Positions 13,371 through 19,147 of a stretch of 31,923 nucleotides of DNA are shown here, in pieces (the stretch's first letter is position 1; each line of letters starts with the position of its first letter). Source of the DNA: a virus. Made by a program: the position numbers and the translations under genes. The stretch spans positions 1 to 31,923 of IMG/VR virus record IMGVR_UViG_3300028590_000065; one strand, given 5' to 3'. Under the pieces are notes generated by a model. It ran no database searches, was not told the DNA's origin, and saw only the letters and a program-made list of their open reading frames with translations.

Positions 13371-14596
13371 TGGACTTTGTTAAGAAGCTGAAGAGTAGCA
13401 TAGGCTCTGCTGACAGGGTCAGGCCAAAGGCTCGGTCAGGCCCGGTGTGGAAGGGACCGGAGGTTGACGGCATCACCTTCTCCCTGCTCAGCAGATTCAT
13501 CGTGTGTCGTGAGAGGTTCAGGTTACTGGTTGTAGAGGGTCTGAAGCCAGCGTCAGGGTTCAACCATCGTATCGAGTATGGTCAGATGTGGCACATATGT
13601 GAGGAGATGTGGGCACAGGGCTATGAGTGGCAGGGCTATCTAGCAGACTACTGTGGCCAGTTGATGAGGAAGTACCCCACCGACCAGGATAACATTGAAC
13701 ACTGGATGAACGTGTGTTCTACACAGTTCCCACTATATCTGTACTACTGGTCAGAACACCCAGATGTACTACAGCGTACCCCTCTCCTCCAGGAAGAGTC
13801 CTTCGGGGTTCCATACCAGTTGCCATCAGGTAAGATCGTTACTCTCCGGGGTAAGTGGGACAGCGTTGACCTGATTGGTAAGGGCAGGAACGCAGCCGTG
13901 TACATCCAGGAGAACAAGACGAAGGGTGACGTGCAACCGGAGGCACTTAAGAAGCAACTGCACTTCGACTTGCAGACCATGATGTACATGACCGCCCTAT
14001 ACAACAATCCGAGTCCTGACCTGGCACGACTGGGTCACTACAGACACGCCGACGGTAGAGAGTATCTAATCGGTGGTGTACGTTACAACGTGGTCCGGAG
14101 GCCACTCTCTGGAGGGAAAGGTAGTATAGTCAGGGGCAAGGGTACTGCCGGGGCTAAGTGCGGGAAGTGCAAGGGTGAAGGTAAGATGCCCAGCGGTGCC
14201 AGGTGCGTAAAGTGTGGTGGGGATGGGCGGATCGGCGGGAAGCCGCCAGAAACTCAGGACGAGTTTTACTCTCGACTCGCCTCTGTTATAATGGAAGAGC
14301 CGGACAACTTCTTCATGCGGTGGCGGGTTGAGATTAGCCCTGCCGATGTAAGACGGTTCACCAAGGAGTGCCTAGACCCCATACTGGAGAGCCTGTGCGA
14401 CTGGTGGGGGTGGCTCCAGGAAACCGAGGACTGCTGGATGAATGCCGGTGGTAGGGGTGCCCACTGGCGGCACCCGTTCGGAGTGTACAACGTACTGGAT
14501 GAGGGTGGCTCTTCCGAGTTGGATGAGTACCTGCACAGCGGCAGTGAGGCTGGGCTGGAGCGAACCGACAATCTGTTCCCGGAACTTAGTACCTAA
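13370..14596 (+). CDS. RecB/Cas4-type PD-(D/E)XK nuclease with DnaJ-like Cys repeats
   Basis: Start ATG overlaps the previous stop. The 408-residue protein contains GKWDSVDLIGKG (D at about 164), AVYIQENKTKGD (E.K, about 182) and KKQLHFDLQTMMYM, the D...E-x-K...QL pattern of RecB-family nucleases. A second feature is a pair CGKCKGEGK and CVKCGGDGR (about 263-285), the CxxCxGxG repeat known from DnaJ, likely a zinc site inserted in the domain. It lies beside a Sak4-like recombinase, as exonuclease-annealase pairs often do. A 12/14 copy of the genome motif is at 14105-14118. Confidence 0.82.
   Translation: MDFVKKLKSSIGSADRVRPKARSGPVWKGPEVDGITFSLLSRFIVCRERFRLLVVEGLKPASGFNHRIEYGQMWHICEEMWAQGYEWQGYLADYCGQLMRKYPTDQDNIEHWMNVCSTQFPLYLYYWSEHPDVLQRTPLLQEESFGVPYQLPSGKIVTLRGKWDSVDLIGKGRNAAVYIQENKTKGDVQPEALKKQLHFDLQTMMYMTALYNNPSPDLARLGHYRHADGREYLIGGVRYNVVRRPLSGGKGSIVRGKGTAGAKCGKCKGEGKMPSGARCVKCGGDGRIGGKPPETQDEFYSRLASVIMEEPDNFFMRWRVEISPADVRRFTKECLDPILESLCDWWGWLQETEDCWMNAGGRGAHWRHPFGVYNVLDEGGSSELDEYLHSGSEAGLERTDNLFPELST
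14105..14118 (-). repeat. 14-bp motif copy, 12/14, inverted
   Basis: CTCTCTGGAGGGAA on the + strand, inside the nuclease gene. Two mismatches to TTCTCTGGAGGAAA. Confidence 0.5.
14284..14292 (+). promoter_or_regulatory. Possible internal extended -10
   Basis: TGTTATAAT inside the nuclease gene, within a CTCTGTTATAAT string shared with 6740-6751. It could add transcription of the recombinase gene at 14611. No clear -35 is present, so it may be chance within coding sequence. Confidence 0.25.
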
Positions 14597-14610
14597 CAAT
14601 AGGAGGGCGT

Positions 14611-15459
14611 ATGCCACCTAGCATATCCAAGCAGACACCAAGGCCAGTAGCCAGGACGGGTACTGGTAGGGTGGCCCAGCCACCGAGGGTAGTGCAGGAG
14701 GCTTTGTCCGGTTGGCCGTCAGAGGATGAGGGCGTCAAGATGGTGCTGTACGGCTCTCCAGGGAGTGGCAAAACTACCCTCTGGGCGACATTCGAGAAGC
14801 CCATACTGGCACTGGTTATCTCCGGTGGTGCCAGACCGGGCGAGTTGAGGAGCATCGACACACCGGAGTTGAGGGAGGTGATCGAACCGAAGGTTATAGT
14901 TGACAGTGCCCAGATACCAATGCTTCTGGAGGGTATTCATAACTACAGGACTGTCGTGGTCGACCACGCAACGGGCTTACAAGACCTGCTGATCAAGGAG
15001 ATACTGGGGTTGGATCGGGTGCCGGTTCAGAAGAGTTGGGGCTTGATGACACGAGAACAGTACGGTCAACTAGGTGTAAAGTGCAAAGAGCTGATGCGGC
15101 CACTGTTCGACCACACCTGTAACGTGGTTGTTGTTGCACAGGAGCGTAGTTTCAAAGAAGATGACACCCCGGTTGGCGTGCCATATATTGGACCAGCACT
15201 CACTCCGTCGGTTGCGGGATGGCTGAACCAGGCAGCAGATTACATCTGCGAGATGTTCGTCAGAGAGGAAGTGGTTGAGCGCCCGAGCAAGGGACCGGCT
15301 GGTAAAAGCAGAATTCGCACAGGAAAAAAGGAACACTGCTTGCGGATTCAGTGCCCAGAGGTGTATATTACAAAGTTCAGAGCACCGAGGTTCAAAGAAC
15401 TTCCTCCAGAAATTGTTGACCCCAGCTATGAGAAGATCATGGCGTTGATCAACGGGTAA
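14611..15459 (+). CDS. Sak4-like RecA-fold ATPase, single-strand annealing recombinase
   Basis: An AGGAGGG SD precedes ATG. The 282-residue protein has Walker A YGSPGSGKTTL at about 47-57, a Walker B-like TVVVDHATG, and CNVVVVAQE typical of the RecA core. The combination with Ser/Arg-rich ends and the phage setting matches Sak4 (AAA_24) proteins, which anneal homologous ssDNA with the help of SSB. Next door are the RecB-type nuclease and a putative ssDNA-binding protein, which fits the expected partner set. Confidence 0.82.
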   Translation: MPPSISKQTPRPVARTGTGRVAQPPRVVQEALSGWPSEDEGVKMVLYGSPGSGKTTLWATFEKPILALVISGGARPGELRSIDTPELREVIEPKVIVDSAQIPMLLEGIHNYRTVVVDHATGLQDLLIKEILGLDRVPVQKSWGLMTREQYGQLGVKCKELMRPLFDHTCNVVVVAQERSFKEDDTPVGVPYIGPALTPSVAGWLNQAADYICEMFVREEVVERPSKGPAGKSRIRTGKKEHCLRIQCPEVYITKFRAPRFKELPPEIVDPSYEKIMALING

Positions 15460-15462
15460 CAC

Positions 15463-15562
15463 GGCACTGTGTACCACTCCTGCCTCTGGTACGGCTTGGT
15501 CTTACGAGGACTACAAGCTCTAGAAGGGTAAACTGCTCGTTGCAGTCTAGGCAGTGCCACCA
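15463..15562 (+). ncRNA. Cloverleaf-like RNA ending in ACCA, unlike known tRNA
   Basis: GGCACTG (15463-15469) pairs perfectly with CAGTGCC (15552-15558), followed by A and CCA. Inside are three arms: GTACC/GGTAC (15471-15475 with 15488-15492), GCTTG/CAAGC (15494-15498 with 15514-15518), and CTAG/CTAG enclosing ACTGC/GCAGT (15520-15550). The loop that should be TTCGANN is TCGTT, and no normal anticodon loop is present, so it is not an ordinary tRNA. It could be a tRNA mimic, a control element, or an unknown RNA. It starts 3 bases after the Sak4-like stop. Confidence 0.5.
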
Positions 15563-15566
15563 ACAA

Positions 15567-15644
15567 CTCCGACAGGCTTGCATCGGAGACTAAACACAAC
15601 TCACCTACGTCCTCTAGGGGAGTAACAAATGCGAGCCAGAGGAC
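15567..15644 (+). ncRNA. Two further hairpins in the leader of the SSB-like gene
   Basis: CTCCGA/TCGGAG (15567-15572 with 15583-15588) and GTCCTCT/AGAGGAC (15609-15615 with 15638-15644) are both perfect. With the cloverleaf at 15463 they fill most of a 223-base non-coding interval. No U-tract follows either hairpin. This could be one structured 5' leader for the gene at 15684. Confidence 0.45.
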
Positions 15645-15683
15645 ATTGTTCACTACAGTATCTAGCATAAAGGAGCTAACACA

Positions 15684-17162
15684 ATGGCGAAGCAACACCA
15701 GTCCGATTTCGTGTCCAGCATGCGTGACCGTCTGGCTGCCGCACACGAGCAGCACAAGGATGCCGAGACGAAGTACGGGTTCATGGGTGAGCTTCCTCCA
15801 GGAATTGATGGCGGTGTCGCCATGCTGACGGAGATGAAGTTTGACAAGTACAAGTCTGGTCCGAACGAGGGTGAGTGGTACTTCTACGCCGGTGGTCGTG
15901 TTGACACACCAAAGGAGTTCAATGGCATCCGTACCGAGGGCCAGCTAACCTCGATCACGGAACCTCTGTATGATACCCCAGGTCGTACGAGGGAGACTGT
16001 TGAGGATCACATGGGGTTCGTGTACAACGTTCTCCGTCAGCTTGGTCAGGAGACCAGTACCCTGGAGTTTGAGGATCTCGAGCAGGTGTGTGAGGATCTC
16101 AAAAACGCTGATCCCCCCATCTACTTCAGGTTCCGGACCTACAAGATGGATAAGGAGGTGGTTGCACAGAGCGACGACGGCAAGTGGCGTATCTGGTCAG
16201 AAGATGCTAAGACCGGCAACCTCAAGCCATCTCGCAACCCCGGTGCATGGCCAACCGAAGAGGCAGCCATGGAAGCTAACCCCTTCGCCGGTAGGGAACC
16301 AAAGACCCTACACTCGTGGCACGGATGGGTAAAGGATTATACACCTCAGGAGGTGAACGACACGGTTGACAACACTGGGAACGGGAGAGTGGCACCACCC
16401 GCAACGCAAGGACGGCAGTATCAGGGTATGCACCCGGTGGCCAAATCCTCTGCCAAGCCTACGGTTGGTGCACCACAGAAGGCTACTGCTACCTCTACCC
16501 AGAAGCCCACGGCGGGTAAGCCTATGGCTGCCACAGAGAAGCCTGCTGCTCCGGCTAGTAAGCCGATGGCAAGACCGACTGCTCCGACAGCTAAGCCAAC
16601 TGCCGCTCCTGCCAAGATGACAGCAAAGGCTCCGCCAACCAAGGCACCTACTCCGGCCAAGCCTGCCGTCAGACCAGCACCTACTCCGGCAGGCAAGAAG
16701 CCTATGGCACGACCGGCACCAGAGCCGGAACCGTTCGATGAGTTTGGTGATCTGGATGGTTTGGTTGAGCGTTGCAACCGTATGGACGGCGAGGCTCAGG
16801 CGGAACTCACCAACCTGGCCATCAATGCCGGGTACACGGAGGCGGACGTTCTCAACTCCGAAAGCTGGGAGCAGGTGAAAGGATGGATCATGGGTGGCGA
16901 GCCTCCTGCTGAAGAAGTGGAGGATCAGACCGATGAGGCACCAGCAGAGGAGGGTGGCGAGGATGAGTTCATGCCTGAAGAGGATCAGGTGTGGTACTAT
17001 AAACCCATCAACGCACGGTCTAAGAAGCCTGGCAAGAGAACTGAGGTAAAGGTGATCGGTGTGCAGCCTAGCACCCGGACTGTGACAGTTCAAGACTTAG
17101 CTACCGAACAGGAGTATCGTAACGTTCCTTGGGATGACCTGCTCGGTGACGACTCCGAGTGA
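15684..17162 (+). CDS. Putative ssDNA-binding protein with Ala/Pro/Lys linker and acidic tail
   Basis: An AAAGGAG SD precedes ATG. The 492-residue protein has a folded N-terminal part (MLTEMKFDKYKSGPNEGEWYFYAGG...) compatible with an OB-type domain. A long Ala/Pro/Lys repeat linker follows (about 250-350), then a second small domain and a final strand region (VKVIGVQPSTRTVTVQDL). The acidic tip DDLLGDDSE resembles SSB-type tails that recruit partners. Placement after nuclease and Sak4 genes supports an ssDNA-binding role, but this is inference from layout and shape; homology was not tested. Confidence 0.55.
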   Translation: MAKQHQSDFVSSMRDRLAAAHEQHKDAETKYGFMGELPPGIDGGVAMLTEMKFDKYKSGPNEGEWYFYAGGRVDTPKEFNGIRTEGQLTSITEPLYDTPGRTRETVEDHMGFVYNVLRQLGQETSTLEFEDLEQVCEDLKNADPPIYFRFRTYKMDKEVVAQSDDGKWRIWSEDAKTGNLKPSRNPGAWPTEEAAMEANPFAGREPKTLHSWHGWVKDYTPQEVNDTVDNTGNGRVAPPATQGRQYQGMHPVAKSSAKPTVGAPQKATATSTQKPTAGKPMAATEKPAAPASKPMARPTAPTAKPTAAPAKMTAKAPPTKAPTPAKPAVRPAPTPAGKKPMARPAPEPEPFDEFGDLDGLVERCNRMDGEAQAELTNLAINAGYTEADVLNSESWEQVKGWIMGGEPPAEEVEDQTDEAPAEEGGEDEFMPEEDQVWYYKPINARSKKPGKRTEVKVIGVQPSTRTVTVQDLATEQEYRNVPWDDLLGDDSE

Positions 17163-17175
17163 AAGGGGGTGGCCA

Positions 17176-17424
17176 GTGGGTAAACCAAGAACCAAAGAGA
17201 TACCGTTTGCCAACAAGGCAACAGAAGTCAAGCCAGGTGTGTTTCGGTTTACAGTTGGAGACACTACCTGGCAGTATGACTCTATCGGTGTTGGAGTAAA
17301 CCTCGGCATCGTTGACCCAGACGACGATAGGTGCCGATACCAACTACGGCTGAAGAACCTGGATCAAGCCGCGTGTTTCGCAGAAGGATTCAACAGCGGT
17401 GTTAACTACTCTCAGCCGGAGTAG
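17176..17424 (+). CDS. Small unknown protein, 82 aa, GTG start
   Basis: GTG at 17176 follows AAAGGGGGTGG. The protein has alternating strands (GVFRFTVGDTTWQYDSIGVG..., CRYQLRLKN) and a helix (QAACFAEGF), a compact soluble fold. It ends just before a strong promoter. No family is recognised. Confidence 0.65.
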   Translation: MGKPRTKEIPFANKATEVKPGVFRFTVGDTTWQYDSIGVGVNLGIVDPDDDRCRYQLRLKNLDQAACFAEGFNSGVNYSQPE

Positions 17425-17427
17425 TGC

Positions 17428-17457
17428 TTGACAAGATAGGTGGGGGAGATTTATAAT
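17428..17457 (+). promoter_or_regulatory. Near-consensus sigma70 promoter for the tRNA/ncRNA cluster
   Basis: TTGACA (17428-17433) and TATAAT (17452-17457) are both perfect, 18 bases apart. A palindrome GGAGATT-TAT-AATCTCC (17445-17461) covers the -10, with a further partial match outside it. The tRNA begins 16 bases after the -10. This is the strongest promoter in the window. Confidence 0.85.
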
Positions 17458-17472
17458 CTCCTCTACCGCCCC

Positions 17473-17544
17473 GGCTCCGTGAGTCAACTGGAAGACGACT
17501 AGACTCTAAATCTAGTAGTGCAGGTTCGAGTCCTGCCGGAGCCT
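17473..17544 (+). tRNA. Suppressor tRNA, anticodon CUA (reads UAG)
   Basis: A complete cloverleaf: acceptor GGCTCCG/CGGAGCC, a D-arm with a 3-bp stem, anticodon stem CTAGA/TCTAG around the loop CTCTAAA, T-stem GCAGG/CCTGC with loop TTCGAGT, discriminator T, and no encoded CCA. In the 7-base loop U33 is present and positions 34-36 read CTA, so it decodes the amber stop codon. Such tRNAs are known in phages that recode TAG (genetic code 15) or that read through TAG. In this window TAG still ends several genes normally, so recoding is not seen here. Confidence 0.85.
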
Positions 17545-17546
17545 AT

Positions 17547-17775
17547 TTCTCCTGCCGTGCTCGTTGCTGGGCAAGGCCAGTGTCCCAGGCTGCTAAGGAG
17601 GTAGGAGACACCTTGTGGGTATCCTTAGCAGGCCGTACGTCGAACCCCTGTTGCTTGGACGCATCGGCGACAGGGTTAAACTCCCCGGTGGGCGGAGGAG
17701 ATAACGCTGGCAGCCCACCACCAAACACGCTACCGACCTACTTACCTCCCTGTTCGAGGTTGGTAGATTCCGCCA
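17547..17775 (+). ncRNA. Highly structured RNA region after the suppressor tRNA
   Basis: A series of strong hairpins: CTGGG/CCCAG (17567-17571 with 17584-17588), CTGCTAAGGA/TCCTTAGCAG (17590-17599 with 17622-17631, 10 bp), CCCTGTTGC/GCGACAGGG (17646-17654 with 17667-17675), GGTGGGC/GCCCACC (17687-17693 with 17713-17719) and CTACTTACCTC/GAGGTTGGTAG (17738-17748 with 17756-17766). Open frames here are short and not gene-like. The place, beside a phage tRNA, resembles that of the large ornate RNAs ROOL and GOLLD, but no sequence match was made. Confidence 0.55.
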
Positions 17776-17807
17776 CGCTGGCAGACCGTGGGTGTAAAGT
17801 CTGCTAC

Positions 17808-17901
17808 GCTGCTCCTGGTGGCTAGAGGGGAGCTTCATAGTGACATGCCAGTAGACGGGAGCTATGAAGTTTTAGGGCAGGTTCGATTCCTGCCAGCAGC
17901 A
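17808..17901 (+). ncRNA. tRNA-like element with T-arm and 8-bp central stem
   Basis: GCTGCT (17808-17813) pairs with AGCAGC (17895-17900), then A. A perfect T-arm, GGCAGG-TTCGATT-CCTGCC (17876-17894), lies just before the 3' acceptor strand. Together acceptor and T-stem give the normal 12 pairs. The middle is not tRNA-like: CTTCATAG/CTATGAAG (17833-17840 with 17862-17869) closes a 21-base loop and no ordinary anticodon arm is found. It may be a degenerate tRNA, an intron-bearing one, or a tRNA mimic. Confidence 0.45.
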
Positions 17902-17903
17902 AT

Positions 17904-17972
17904 GCTACTCCTGGTGGTCCACGTAAGGGTCGCAACCTTGCGGGAGGGTGGGTTCGATTCCTACCGGTAGTA
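17904..17972 (+). tRNA. Atypical short tRNA, possible anticodon CGC (Ala)
   Basis: GCTACT pairs with GGTAGT (17904-17909 with 17966-17971; two G-U pairs). The T-arm is GGTGGG-TTCGATT-CCTACC (17947-17965). The anticodon stem TAAGG/CCTTG encloses GTCGCAA, so positions 34-36 read CGC, with U33 present. The D-arm is tiny (TGG-TGGT-CCA) and position 7 is unpaired, as in the element just upstream. There is no G3:U70 pair as expected for alanine tRNA. Either an unusual tRNA or part of the larger RNA. Confidence 0.45.
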
Positions 17973-17975
17973 ATC

Positions 17976-18079
17976 ACCAACCTGGCTGTGAAAGTCACTT
18001 CCCACAGACCAGTGTCCCGAGGAACGTCGTGCCTGTCCGGCGTGGTGAGGAAAGACAGGCAGTTTCTTTAACCGTTGGT
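17976..18079 (+). ncRNA. Three-way-junction RNA in the leader of the ParB-like gene
   Basis: ACCAAC (17976-17981) pairs with GTTGGT (18074-18079), enclosing CTGG-CTGTG/CACAG-A-CCAG (17982-17990 with 18003-18012) and GCCTGTC/GACAGGC (18031-18037 with 18054-18060). The string CCAGTGTCCC occurs both here (18009) and at 17577. The SD of the next gene (CAGGAGAA, 18088-18095) is also complementary to TTCTCCTG at 17547-17554, so the whole 550-base region could form one closed structure. Confidence 0.5.
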
Positions 18080-18099
18080 CTTAGTAACAGGAGAACACT

Positions 18100-18951
18100 A
18101 TGTCGAGTCGTCGAATCGGTGGGAGTCTGGAAGGTAAGATCGAGAAGGTTCTATTGTCTACACTCACGGTAGACAACTCCTATCAGCGTGGTATCAAACC
18201 ACACGCCAGGAAGATCGAGAAGAACTTCATGCCAGCAGCAGCAGGAGTACTGACGGTTGGTAGAAGGAGTGATGGTAAGCTATACATCATTGACGGTTTG
18301 CAACGAATGACGGCCATGATGAAGTTGGGGATGGAACACTGGAAGTGTCTGATGTTGGAAAGCAGTGGGCCACAGTATGAGGCTCAGATCTTCAAGATTC
18401 TGAACGGAGGTAGGGTTGCCGTCTCCGCTGCACAGATGTTCGTTACTTCGTTGACTGCACAAGACCCTATTGCACTGGCAGCCAAGTCTGCCGTCGAAGG
18501 TGCTGGAATGAAACTGGCTATACCGACGTCACCTACCATGACCGGGTCACGTGTTCTGAAGTATGGGGAGATTGCCTGTCTTGGTAGTCTCTACAGACTG
18601 ACTGCCAGATTCGGTGAGGACGTGGTGCAACGAGCACTGACACTTATGATGAAGACCTGGCCAGGACAGGATGAGGCTATGGCCGAACTGTTCTTCTATG
18701 GAGTAGTGTCCCTGGTTGCATGGCAAGGTGAGATTCTCAAGGATGACAGGTTCGTAGAGCAACTGAACGTGTCACCTAGGAGAATCTTACTCGACGTTGG
18801 TAACTATATCAGTGCCAAGCAGAGGGGTATGATCGAGACTATGTGCAAGTACTACAACAAAGGACTGAAGAAGGACAGTAAGAACTGTCTGCGCACGCTC
18901 GAACAGTTACGCGTCTTCAACGAACAAGCGGAGCCAAAAGAAGCCTCTTGA
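18100..18951 (+). CDS. ParB/DGQR-type protein, 283 aa
   Basis: ATG follows ACAGGAG. The N-terminal third contains LTVDNSYQRGIKPHARKIEKNF and then LYIIDGLQRMTAMMKLG (about 66-82), the ParB/sulfiredoxin-like DGQ-R-A motif with a Leu-Gln form. The C-terminal two thirds are helical with no second recognised domain. It differs from the larger ParB-fold protein at 10122. Role could be DNA partition-like, transcription control or a nuclease; the structured RNA leader suggests the gene is tightly controlled. Confidence 0.7.
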   Translation: MSSRRIGGSLEGKIEKVLLSTLTVDNSYQRGIKPHARKIEKNFMPAAAGVLTVGRRSDGKLYIIDGLQRMTAMMKLGMEHWKCLMLESSGPQYEAQIFKILNGGRVAVSAAQMFVTSLTAQDPIALAAKSAVEGAGMKLAIPTSPTMTGSRVLKYGEIACLGSLYRLTARFGEDVVQRALTLMMKTWPGQDEAMAELFFYGVVSLVAWQGEILKDDRFVEQLNVSPRRILLDVGNYISAKQRGMIETMCKYYNKGLKKDSKNCLRTLEQLRVFNEQAEPKEAS

Positions 18952-18965
18952 TACCAACACCACTG

Positions 18966-18991
18966 GACCGATCGGGTAACACCGGTCGGTC
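18966..18991 (+). promoter_or_regulatory. 9-bp hairpin directly before motif-type SD
   Basis: GACCGATCG (18966-18974) pairs with CGGTCGGTC (18983-18991, one G-U) around GGTAACAC. It is followed 3 bases later by a perfect inverted 14-bp motif that also gives the GGAGG SD of the gene at 19013. This is the clearest of the hairpin-motif-start leaders. Confidence 0.55.
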
Positions 18992-18994
18992 TGG

Positions 18995-19008
18995 TTCTCT
19001 GGAGGAAA
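18995..19008 (-). repeat. 14-bp motif copy, perfect, inverted
   Basis: TTCTCTGGAGGAAA, exact inverted consensus, in non-coding leader sequence. Confidence 0.8.
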
Positions 19009-19012
19009 GAGA

Positions 19013-19147
19013 ATGGAACCTGAACATAGTGAGGGAGGTGGCGACTCGTCGCCTGTCAACACTATACTGTTAGCGTTCGTGAATATCACAGTAGAAGAAG
19101 CCCAGCAACTACTTAGTGGATGGGAGAGTGAACATGTTAGCAATTGA
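19013..19147 (+). CDS. Very small acidic protein, 44 aa, overlapping the polymerase start
   Basis: A 44-codon frame starts at ATG with the motif-type GGAGG SD and runs 14 bases into the DNA polymerase gene. The product (MEPEHSEGGGDSSP..., TILLAFVNITVEEAQQLLSG) is acidic with one helix that ends in an EEAQQLL pattern. The overlap could couple its translation with that of the polymerase. No family is recognised. Confidence 0.55.
   Translation: MEPEHSEGGGDSSPVNTILLAFVNITVEEAQQLLSGWESEHVSN

Noticed and set aside
16308-17093. Minus-strand open frame opposite the SSB-like gene
   Set aside because: Its residue pattern is the complement of the Ala/Pro/Lys repeats of the plus-strand gene.
17580-17825. 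Protein-coding frame of 81 codons in the RNA cluster
   Set aside because: It crosses several perfect hairpins, lacks a suitable SD and its composition fits structured RNA rather than a protein.
18031-18060. RNase P RNA fragment, because of GAGGAAAG near 18046
   Set aside because: Only the short string resembles the RNase P core; the other conserved regions are missing and the local fold is a simple hairpin.
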